Below are positions 54,929-64,000 of a stretch of DNA of 64,000 nucleotides, piece after piece. Within the stretch, counting starts at the first letter, position 1. Every line of letters begins with the position of its first letter. Source of the DNA: Setomelanomma holmii (lineage: Eukaryota > Ascomycota > Dothideomycetes > Pleosporales > Phaeosphaeriaceae). Below the pieces are notes generated by a model. The model saw only the letters and a program-made list of their open reading frames with translations, made no database searches and was not told the origin of the DNA. The DNA lies in the NCBI GenBank assembly GCA_010015745.1, contig ML978167.1, positions 124,001 through 188,000 on the forward strand, read 5' to 3'. The position numbers were made by a program, and so were the translations under genes.

Positions 54929-55800
54929 TCACCGACCCTTCTTGACCCAGCCTTCCAGACCGTCTCTTGTCTCGTGCAGCTTGTTCTCGACCATGCCCGC
55001 AGTCATGCCAGCGCGTGCCTTGCCAGTCTCGATGAAGTGTGTGATTCTTTCCCTCGTTCGCAAATGCGCGTCTGCCAGTACCGGGTACTTCTCCTCGTAG
55101 GTCCATATCAGATCGCCTACATTCTTCGATGTGATGGGCAGAACAACATTGGCAGCAGTGATACCAATGGCGAGTGGTACGGATGCTCGGAGGAGGATGT
55201 TGCGGTTGCGCGTGACAATCGAGCCAGCCATGGATGCGACGAGGACGTAGAGTGCACCAGGGAAGATCTTCTCGCCAGTTTCTCTTGGTGGTGCTAATGA
55301 ACGGACGGTGCTGGTGAAGCTGTGCTCGAGCTGCAATGTCTTGGTTAGAGCATTGTCGACGGCCTGCTCCCCGCGTACGGCTTGTTTGTACAAGGCCATG
55401 CGCGCATGGCCAATTTGGACGGCCAGACGACCGGTAGGCGTAGGGCGGTATGACTCGGCGGGCGCGTCAGAGGATGGTTTCGATGGTGCAGGAAGCGTAG
55501 GAGCTGTTGAGTCGAGAGGAAGGTCGTCGTAGATGGGTTTGCGGTCCTGTCACATGCCATCAATACATCATTCTGAGTAGCAATGTCGCCCAAGCTTGCG
55601 CAAGCGCGACTAAATCCGTGAAGGCGTACGATAATGTCCGTCGGTCGCTCTTCAGCGTCGACTACTCGGGGAGCAAAGATAACACCAGCAGAGACGGCGG
55701 CCGCCATGGCAGGGACGATGGCGCGCTGTAACACATTAATGGACGACTCATACACAATTCCGAACGTACTCACCTGCCGGAGCAGCGGTCTGAAGGCCAT
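54929..55800 (-). CDS. MICOS subunit of the MIC26/MIC27 (APOO) family
   Basis: Three exons: 55800-55774, 55725-55630 and 55546-54929, all in phase, 246 residues. The start MAFRPLLRQ and RAIVPAMAAAVSAGVIFAP look like a mitochondrial presequence. The APOO-type region follows: IFPGALYVLVASMAGSIVTRNRN and LLRASVPLAIGITAANVVLP are two membrane segments, followed by IWTYEEKYPVLADAHLRTRERI. These proteins tune cristae junctions in the inner membrane. The stop at 54929 overlaps a GTGAGT donor (CG|GTGAGT), so a short extra C-terminal exon is possible. It is divergent from the mitochondrial intermediate peptidase gene. Confidence 0.82.
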
Positions 55801-55975
55801 ATTGGGCGAGAGGAAGGCGCAATGGATGGGATCGTCGACACGATCAAGCTGTGATGTCGAAGCTCCGTCTTTCGCCGAGCGCTCTTTGGACTCGCACGGG
55901 CCAGGGTCGCAACTTTCCCGCCGCGGCCATGACATCGTTCCTGTACTCCGTCAACGGCCCGCCAAACCTCCGAAT
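55801..55975. promoter_or_regulatory. Compact bidirectional promoter, MICOS subunit/MIP
   Basis: 175 bp separate the start codons of two divergent mitochondrial-protein genes. Shared regulation is likely but not shown. Confidence 0.5.
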
Positions 55976-58351
55976 ATGCTCAATCGGCTCGCGCGCACCA
56001 AGCCATCGCCATGGATATGCTCGCGATGTCTCCAGCAGTCTCAGCGCCAACGCCGCTTCAACAGCACCTTCGCCGCCGCAGCGACCGCACGCGACAATGC
56101 GCCGCCTTCCACACTGTATGGCCTGTCTCCCAGCGGCAAGACCGATGACGATGCGCTGCGAAAAGTGTTCGACAATGCGTCCTTCTGGGAGAGCTTCAGG
56201 CGAACATTCCACAAGAATACTCCTTCAGGAATAATAGGCAACAAGTACCTAACACATCCTGAGGGTTTCGTGGACTTTGTCACCGTTACGATACAGCGCT
56301 GTAATGCTGTAGTACAGAAGGCCTCGCAGGCGGAGTCGATAGAAGAATTTAAGCATATGGTCAAGGATCTGGACAAGTTGAGCGATCTACTGTGTCGCGT
56401 GATAGATCTGGCCGACTTCGTAAGAGGGACGCACCCAAACCGCAAGTTCCAAATGATGGCTGTAAAAGCATACCATACTGTCTTCCAATACATGAATCAG
56501 TTAAATACCACGCCAGTGCTGTACGATCAACTCAAGAAGGCCTCAGAGATACCCGAAGTATACAATGCCTGGACAGAGGAGGAAAGGATAGTAGCTAGAA
56601 TACTGATGGAGGACTTCTCAAGATTTGGCATAGGGCTGGATGACAAGACTAGAGAGCGTCTCGTCGATTTGAGCGGAGAGATTGCGGAGGTGGGATCACA
56701 GTTCGTGGAAAACATGTCACCAGAGACACTGAACCTTAAGTTCGATTCGAAGAGGATGAAAGGGCTCGACCCAAATTTGGCAAAGGCGCTGACAAAATGG
56801 GGCGAGACGAAGATATCCACGATGCACCACGAGTCGCAAGCCGTACTACGATTTGTCGAAGACGCCGACGTGCGACAGGAGACATACTCGGCAGTTCGGA
56901 CGGCTAGCAATTCTAGTATCGCTCGGCTGGAGAAGATGTTGAAGTTGCGAGCAGAGCTGGCGCAGCTCTCTGGCTACGAAACGTTTGCGCACATGACTTT
57001 GGAGAACAAAATGGCCAAAACACCACATGCGGTGAACACCTTCCTCTCCGCACTGTACGAGGACAGCAGGCCAGCTGTCCTCGCCGACTTGAACGAGCTC
57101 ATGGAACTCAAGCGAGGTGACGCCCACCGAGACAACTTTCCTGATCGCATAAACGCCTGGGACAAATTCTACTACACACAAAAAATGCTTGCAACGATGG
57201 AAGGCCACTACAAGCAGAGGACACCTGACTCGCTTTCAGCCTTCTTCTCCGTCGGCACTGTCATGCAAGGCATTTCACGGCTGTTTAATCAGCTGTATGG
57301 CGTTCGCTTTGTGCCACAAGAGACTCAACCCGGCGAGGTATGGGATGAAGGCGTGCGCCGACTCGACGTAGTGTCAGATACAGAAGGCCACATTGCGGTC
57401 TTGTATTGTGATTTGTTCTCACGACCCGGCAAGACACCAAACCCGGCACACTTTACCCTTCGATGTAGTCGCGAAATTCTACCCACCGAATTAAAAGAAA
57501 TGCAGCATATGCAGCACCGCTTTGCATCCCCAATCGAGGCAGCTACGGACGGCATGGCCGTCTCCTACAACGCCGAGCGAAACAGCTACTTCCAATTGCC
57601 AACCATAGCATTAGTCTGCGACTTCAGCAAAGCACACTTTCCCCGCCCAACACTCCTTAACATCCACGACGTCCGCACCCTTTTCCACGAAATGGGTCAC
57701 GCCCTACACTCCATCCTCGGCCGTACCGCACTCCAAAACGTCTCCGGCACCCGCTGCGCAACCGACATCGCCGAACTCCCCTCCGTCCTCATGGAGCACT
57801 TCGCCTTCTGCCCACACGTTCTCGGCCTATACGCACGACACTGGGAAACAGACGCGCCCTTACCCATGCAAGCCCTCGAAAACCGCCTCGCAATCGACAA
57901 CCGCAACGGCTACACCGAACTCGAGAGCCAGATCCTGCTCTGCATGCTCGACCAGGTCTACCACTCCAACCTCCCCCTCTCACACAATTTCAACTCCACA
58001 CAAGTCTACCACGACATATACAACCGCTACGCCTCCGTCCCCGAACCCGGCGGCACCGCGTGGCAGGGGTTCTTCGGCCACTTGTTCGGGTACGGCGCGA
58101 CGTACTACTCGTACCTTTTCGACCGCGCCATCGCCGCGAAGATTTGGAAAGATGTGTTCCAGGAGGGGAAGGGGAAGGGTAGTTTGAACCGCGAGAATGG
58201 CGAGTTGTATAAGAATGAGGTGCTGAGGTGGGGTGGTGGACGGGATGGGTGGCAGTGTCTTGCGGGTGTGTTGAAGGACCCGAAGTTAGCGGATGGAGGG
58301 GAGAGCGCGATGAAGGAGGTGGGGAGGTGGGGGATTGATGCTGCGAAGTAG
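55976..58351 (+). CDS. Mitochondrial intermediate peptidase (M3)
   Basis: Single exon of 791 residues from the ATG at 55976; the open frame further upstream overlaps the divergent gene. The N-terminus is an Arg/Ser-rich presequence (RSRCLQQSQRQRRFNSTF-like). The M3 zinc site is FHEMGHALHS near residue 570, with the third ligand Glu in TDIAELPSVLMEHF. The surrounding blocks (FASPIEAATDGMAVSYNAER, GTAWQGFFGHLFGYGATYYSYLFDR) are typical. The enzyme (Oct1/MIP) trims an octapeptide from some imported precursors in the matrix. Length is normal. It ends 185 bp from the convergent APC1. Confidence 0.93.
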   Translation: MLNRLARTKPSPWICSRCLQQSQRQRRFNSTFAAAATARDNAPPSTLYGLSPSGKTDDDALRKVFDNASFWESFRRTFHKNTPSGIIGNKYLTHPEGFVDFVTVTIQRCNAVVQKASQAESIEEFKHMVKDLDKLSDLLCRVIDLADFVRGTHPNRKFQMMAVKAYHTVFQYMNQLNTTPVLYDQLKKASEIPEVYNAWTEEERIVARILMEDFSRFGIGLDDKTRERLVDLSGEIAEVGSQFVENMSPETLNLKFDSKRMKGLDPNLAKALTKWGETKISTMHHESQAVLRFVEDADVRQETYSAVRTASNSSIARLEKMLKLRAELAQLSGYETFAHMTLENKMAKTPHAVNTFLSALYEDSRPAVLADLNELMELKRGDAHRDNFPDRINAWDKFYYTQKMLATMEGHYKQRTPDSLSAFFSVGTVMQGISRLFNQLYGVRFVPQETQPGEVWDEGVRRLDVVSDTEGHIAVLYCDLFSRPGKTPNPAHFTLRCSREILPTELKEMQHMQHRFASPIEAATDGMAVSYNAERNSYFQLPTIALVCDFSKAHFPRPTLLNIHDVRTLFHEMGHALHSILGRTALQNVSGTRCATDIAELPSVLMEHFAFCPHVLGLYARHWETDAPLPMQALENRLAIDNRNGYTELESQILLCMLDQVYHSNLPLSHNFNSTQVYHDIYNRYASVPEPGGTAWQGFFGHLFGYGATYYSYLFDRAIAAKIWKDVFQEGKGKGSLNRENGELYKNEVLRWGGGRDGWQCLAGVLKDPKLADGGESAMKEVGRWGIDAAK

Positions 58352-58536
58352 ATCAGGCTGTTGTATAATAACGATATTCAGCTACGGTGAACTGGTCGGA
58401 GTCCAGCATAAAGCTTGGATTTTCACTGTATAAGGCGATTGAGATCTAGAATATATGGATAAATCACCATTCATACTACTTTTTCTTGTTCATGTAAAAA
58501 ACGTCGAGTTGCGCAACTAGACTGCCTGGCTTCCAC

Positions 58537-61500
58537 TCACCCACCCATCCGCCGTTCCCTTTCCAACACAGCCGCTTTCAGTCCCTCCAATACTTCCCTC
58601 CCCAGCCACCTCGCCTTCCCATCCCCTTGACTTGCGCCCTCCGCCCACTCAAACACGCCCTTCAATTCTCGCAACTCTTCTACCTTCCAGCTCTTTGCCA
58701 GGCGCCCTAGCACAAGTCTGCTTTCCACAACCGTAGCTTCTGCATCCAGTAACGTCTTGGAGTGCGGATCATTTGGCAATATCAGCCCGGCATCGGACTT
58801 TGAAACGAACTGGGCAACGGACGGCAGCGTAAAAAGCCAATGGAAGAGTAATTGTGCAGATCGAGTCGACTGCGCATCATTGAGTGCAACGAGTGTAGCG
58901 CTGAACGTCGATGCGTACATATCATGCGCGGTGCGTCTTCGTACGTGCAGGGTTTGATTCTTCTCAAATGATCTGCGATGTAGTTTGTTGTTCGCGAAGT
59001 CAAGGACTGTCGGCCAATATGCGATGTCAGTCGTTTCTATGCGCTCAATCTCGTTCAATTCAGGTAACAAGCACGGCGCGACAACGTTCTTGGTCTTGTT
59101 ACCGCTGGGATCAGGATCCTTGAGATGCACGGTGATAGGCATGCTAATCGCGCGTACGGTGTCTACGTCGCGCACGACAAGGCAGCGTGATTCGGCTGCT
59201 AGAACCCAGAAATGACGGAACGCTTGTAAATGGGCGCGCGAGTCTTGCACGTCCATGGGAAAAAGGGGATAGAAAGCGCATATGAGCGATGCAATGGCTT
59301 TGTCGGACCGGCTGAATGTCTGGGTACCGCCTGCGATGAACAAAGTGCCGAAGGCCATGTGGGCAGCGAGATGGGAACCATAGGGTGTGTCGGGGCTGAC
59401 GCGGCCATGGAGACCGCGGAGACGACGGAAGACGTCGAGGTCACCTGTGCCAGCCATGACGGTGGCTGCTGATAGGGCGATAAGATCTTGACAATTGCGG
59501 ACCGTATTGCGTGCGAGTTTGGAGTCGTATCGTAGTGCAGAGAGCTTTGTGATGCGGATGAATTGATCAAGATACTTGATCAGGAAGTCACGAACCTTTG
59601 TGTCGCCCGTGCCGGCGTGCTTGAGCGAGACACTCCAAAGAAGGCCGGCGAGGATGTTGTAGAATGGCATTTGCTCTGTGCGTAGCTTCATTACGTGCTT
59701 CAGATCAGAGTCCTGGCGGTACTCGACTGGAAGATTGCTGACGATCCAGTCATCATTCGCTTCTATTCCGTCCCACATGATAATATGCTTGGCAAGCGTT
59801 CGAAGAAGGAAGATGTCAGGCCGCACATAGTCGAACTGTGGGGGCGTGTCAGGGATGTCGATCTTGCGAGCCACCATGCGATCATGGGTCTTCATGAAAA
59901 TAAGAGCAATTGCAATGACTGCTCCAGCGGTCGCTTGGTCCAGAACATGCACGATGTCGACCTTCTTTGGAGCCACCGCCACGGTGAGAAGACGCTCAAT
60001 GATGCGCATGTCATGGAGACCACGAAGGTCTTTGCCCTTACCTAAGTTGATGTAGCCTAGGGCGAAACCAGCAGCTAACCTATACGCTTCGTCGCGTAGG
60101 GAGTCTGGAGGCTCTGATGGGTCTTGTGGATCAACGTGCTCTATTTCCGAAAGCATCACTTCGCTCATTCGGCGATGTTGAGTGTTGTAATAAAGCAATC
60201 CAATGCCCATAAGGCCCGTCGTTTGGGTGTACGGAGACAAGTTAAGCTCAGCCGCTCCAGGCGGTAGCATTCTTGTGACATGTACCGAGAGCAGACGTGT
60301 GACCAAAGTGTCCATGGTACCCATGAAAGACGCCGATAGGCCGAGCAGCAGCCCCACGGAGGTCATGGTGTGCTTCGGTGTGAGGTACTTGAAGGACAAC
60401 CACTTCGCGATCGTTCGCAAGTGGCCATTTAGACCCAGGCCAAGCAGCAGTCCGGCATGTTTGTTGGTTAATTCGGAGGGTTTGTTGTACATGATCCAGG
60501 ACGTATCGATGCCCTGAGCATCCCGCGAAATGCTCAGTCCAGCGGCTACGCCTGCGTTGAAGAAGGCCCAGAAGTACTTCTCCTCAGAGTAGTTTTGACG
60601 CTCCGCAGTCACCACATTACCCATAGGCTTCATGAGACATGATGTCGAAAAACCGTACAGGGGGTACTTCTCGGTGAGCAGGGGCTTCTTGCTGCTGAAC
60701 TTGATCATAGAGCTGCCCACTGGCAAGGAGAATGTGCGGACCATAACCCATTGCATTTGGATCTTTTGCCCTTCTAGGATGGCAGCTTCATCTGCTCTGT
60801 TGTCGGCCCTGTATTCGGCTACGCTCTGTCGCAGAGGCTCTAGTAGCGTGTATGCTTCCATGAATCTCCGGTCTTCACGGAAGATCAGTCTCGTGATGTA
60901 ATGACGGTTCGCTTCCGCAGAGGACTGAATAGGCTCCGACCGCTCCGCGGCTTGACAAATTGTGTGGACGTCACGTAAAGTAGTCGGTACTGGTATGGCC
61001 GCATGAGCCTCGTTGACAGTGTCAGCACCGCCCAGCAAGCTAAGATCAAGATCTTCCCGTTGCACCAGCGAGAGTAAGGAGCTTGACCAGGTCGTGGGTG
61101 GATTTGCTTGGCACTTAGTAATGGCTTCCATCAATGGAGCTTTCGCAACTTCCGGCAAAGTGGCGAGAACTTCGGCGGTGATACCACAAGTCTCCATTAG
61201 TTCTACCACTTTGCGTGGACTCGAGGAAGGATCCAAGTCGCGAAAGAACCTATGTAGCGCAACAGTGCGCGGCGTGACACTAGCGATGATCTCATCGATG
61301 TTGATCGAGGAATGTGGAGAGGCTTTCGACTTGCGAATGAGCATAGCGAGAGTTGGGAAAGGTGCATAATGTTGGGAGCCAACCACTGTTCCAAGCCATG
61401 CCATCACTGATGGAGGTGTGTCCCATGGTTGCGAATGTAGTCGTACAGTAGAGTTGAACAAAGAGTCTTCGTAGACCCAGTCGTTGCTCGATCCACCGTT

Positions 61501-64000
61501 CAGGTCGAAGAAGCCTCCCTGTCTCCAGTTCCAAGCTTCCCACCGAAGCCAGTGGCCTAGCTGCGCCAGCAACGAAGCCAGATTTCCAGGCTGGCAGCTT
61601 GTCAGATCTTGACACAAAGCATCCAATTTCCGTTCTTCGCGGAATAGATGAAGTGTGACAGTCACTTCTGAGAGCGACGAAATGCGAAGGTCTTGTCTTT
61701 CCGACGGAGATATTCGCCTCCAGTGATCATTCGTGGCCTTCCCGACTGGAGATTGTGCGTACTCACGAGCGACATCGATCGATCTGATGATTGTGTCACT
61801 TTTCGTGCTAATCTTTTGAGCAATGGTTTGCGAGTGTTGGGTCGATGAGCGACGCGAAGGGGGGCTCATTGTAGACGTTGCCGAGCTGGTCTGCAGTGCC
61901 CATGCCCAAGGTGACGAAGACAAGCTGTTCTTGTGAGGCTGTGAGACCTGACGGTCACACATGAGCCGCCAGTCAGAGTCTTCGTCCTCAATCGCTTCGT
62001 CTGGCTGGGCTTGGCTGTGAGGTCGACCGGTACTACGACGCTGGCCAGGCTTTATGCGAGTAGCAACTTTTCGGGTCTTGTCGTTTACGAAGGGCACAGC
62101 AAGCGTGAATATTGTTGCGAGAAATGCTTCCCAATCGGCATTGGATGTGTCGGCTATTCGGGGTGACATCGATCTTCGGATATTCCACCAGATTTCGAGA
62201 AGGAAGTCACCTGTATAATTTGGTAGGACTGTGCATAGCACACGGAACAGCTCTGCCACAAAAGCATCTGATGGTGACATTCGCAATTGCATGCCATGTC
62301 TTCGAAAATCCCCATCAACAATCTCGAGCCTCCCGCTGGGACCAGGAGACACGACAAATTGTAGCGGTGATGCGGGAGTGATGGTTCGCTTCAACCCAGC
62401 AGTAGCCCTTGTTTGCCCCGGCTCAAGAATACTGTGCGAGTCAAAAAGCTTCATAGAACCTAAGGCCAATTTGAGTGGTAGATGATTACCCCAACCTGCT
62501 ACTAAGGCCAAGCAGGGCTCTCGAGGATCTGATGTTGTGAGCAGAGCCACGCGTTCGACGTGACCATCGTGGAGCTTGGCCAGGTCTAAGGTGCCTTCGA
62601 GTGGCCGCGCATCGACGAACTTGGGGACGCAAGCATATCGAGGTGCAGCTTTAGTGGACCGAGGCTGGGACGCAGACGCGGTTGGAGACAGACGCTTGCG
62701 CGTAACACTTAATTCACATTCCAGAGGACTCGCCAACGAAGAATGCGAGATGTACAAGTATACCTTACGCTCGTGAAGTGTGGCCGAGTTGAAGGGTGCT
62801 TTGATAGTGAGAACTTTCAATCGCGGCCGAATCTACGCCACGCTATCAGTAGCTGGATATTACTTCCTTCAATTCAGGAAACATACCCCAGAATCAACAG
62901 CAGGATCACGCAGGGCGAACAGTCCGCTTTTCAGATATTGAGTCGCTGGAATCTCTGCGATAACGCTCATGACCATCTCTTTGAGAAGTCCATCAGTCGG
63001 CTGTGCATCGCCTCTGGCATCTGGAGGCGCGAAGAGATCATCGAGCTCATCGTAATCCTCGATTGTATCAAACGTGTCTTCATCCATGACGTCTTCTAAC
63101 GTATCGTCAATGGACGCTGCAAGACTCATTCTCGATGTGATGCTGCCAGGAGTGGATGCTCGATGGCGAGACTGCGAAAAGCCTCCAACGCTTGTGCGGT
63201 CGTTACCCATGGAGTGCCTGCTGCGCTGGCTAGCTCCAAAACTTGCAGAGAAGCTGCCACCAACACTATGACGCTGAGTGGCAAGATCTTGGAAGGCTGA
63301 CTTGTCAAAGCTTGTGGAAAGCTCCGCTCGTGACAGTAGTCCGCTGACACGTCTCGACTCCTTCGGCTGTCGCACAATCTCGGAGTCAGGGTTCAGCTGT
63401 GAGGCAAGCGCTTCTTCCACTGCTTGATCAGACAGACGCTCATTGCCCTTAGATGCATCTTGGAAAGACGGAGGATGAGTCTTGCTGCGTGCATTACCGC
63501 CAAAGCTCTCTCTGAATCTGTCAGCCCCTCGAATCGCTGGTGTGGTTGCTCCTGTACCAGGCGCGGTTGCGCCATATGAGCTGCGCCTTCGAGACTTAGT
63601 GATGGGCAAGGGGACGTGGTGCTTGCGAGAAGCTGATATAGATTTGGACTCGAGGTACGCTGCGGACCAGATGGTAAATACATTCGTCTCAAGGTTAGCT
63701 GTGACCACCAATAATAGCGGCTTGTCATTTCCGCTGCGATCAAATAAGATCTCATTCTGAGGAGAGACATAGATGACCTCTTCAGACTTGTCGATGGCCT
63801 CAAGTCTTCGATGGCCTGAGCCTTGCGAGGTCAGCAGGCTGGCGCGCTCCCCACTCGCGATCACATTGACCACAAGACCCAAGTCAGACAGTGGGTCTGT
63901 AAGAGAGTACACTCTAGGTATGCCATCCGAGTTTGGCGTGCCGAACGTCTGACCTAAGCCATCTAGATAGCCAAGGGCGCCCGATTGCCGGCCTTTTCCA
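58537..64000 (-). CDS. APC1: Anaphase-promoting complex subunit 1, 5' end cut off
   Basis: Two exons are visible: 64000-62887 (open to the window edge) and 62832-58537, joined in phase across a 54-nt intron (GTATGT donor, CGTAG acceptor). About 1,800 residues are present, ending LEGLKAAVLERERRMGG. The N-terminal part has the beta-rich SLTDPLSDLGLVVN region and a long Ser-rich loop, a likely phosphorylation site. The middle has the repeats LLLGLGLNGHLRTI, VGLLLGLSASFMGTMD and MGIGLLYYNTQHRRMSE, typical of the APC1 PC-repeat region. The last part includes AAGFALGYINLGKG. APC1 is the largest scaffold of the APC/C ubiquitin ligase controlling mitosis. The start codon lies outside the window. Confidence 0.93.

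Noticed and set aside
1..64000. tRNA, rRNA, CRISPR or transposon features
   Set aside because: None recognised by eye; I could not run a covariance or repeat search, so small tRNA genes could be missed.

Overview
This window reads as nuclear DNA of a filamentous ascomycete (Pezizomycotina). The evidence is gene-dense DNA on both strands with introns mostly of 43-100 nt, GT-AG ends and CTAAC/CTGAC-like branch sites. The gene families also fit: fungal-type TAF5, MED9 and MED11, a Nup42-type nucleoporin, Gpi1, Dhr2, a Git1-like permease, a LaeA-like methyltransferase, F-box, BTB and HET proteins. A dothideomycete is my best guess from the orphan families, but no marker here proves the class. I see no rRNA, tRNA, CRISPR array, transposon or secondary-metabolite backbone gene.

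Left part (0-20 kb): a serine-rich GPI-type wall protein; TAF5 (TFIID/SAGA) head-to-head with Mediator MED11; a homocysteine S-methyltransferase; an orphan three-exon gene; a CorA-like membrane protein; a large protein joining a nucleoside-phosphorylase-like domain to the body of a class-B Hsp40 without a J domain; a DUF2855 protein; a frameshifted cysteine-rich single-pass membrane protein; and a RING protein.

Middle part (20-44 kb): a Ca2+/calmodulin-dependent kinase; cofactor-independent phosphoglycerate mutase with an apparent GA-AG intron, head-to-head with Mediator MED9; a gene-poor 2.4 kb stretch holding the relic of a HET-domain gene; a pyroglutamyl peptidase; an FAD monooxygenase convergent (5 bp apart) with a prolyl-aminopeptidase-like gene that has a premature stop in its oxyanion motif; a Kel3-like kelch protein; a Dhr2-like helicase; a Git1-like MFS permease; an M24 peptidase; and a secreted six-hairpin-glycosidase-like protein.

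Right part (44-64 kb): an FG nucleoporin (Nup42 type); a small two-segment membrane protein ending 20-41 nt before the GPI-anchor enzyme subunit Gpi1; a BTB gene with a frameshift; a LaeA-like methyltransferase with two 23-nt exons; an F-box protein; a MIC26/27-type MICOS subunit head-to-head with mitochondrial intermediate peptidase; and APC1 of the anaphase-promoting complex, which runs off the right edge.

Most genes are unlinked housekeeping functions. Common themes are RNA polymerase II transcription (TAF5, MED11, MED9), mitochondria (MICOS subunit and MIP) and possible self/non-self recognition (the PNP-Hsp40 fusion and the HET relic). The four apparent lesions (two frameshifts, one nonsense codon, one non-GT donor) could be real decay or base-level assembly errors; reads or RNA would decide. 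Exon coordinates were worked out by hand from splice signals and reading frame.
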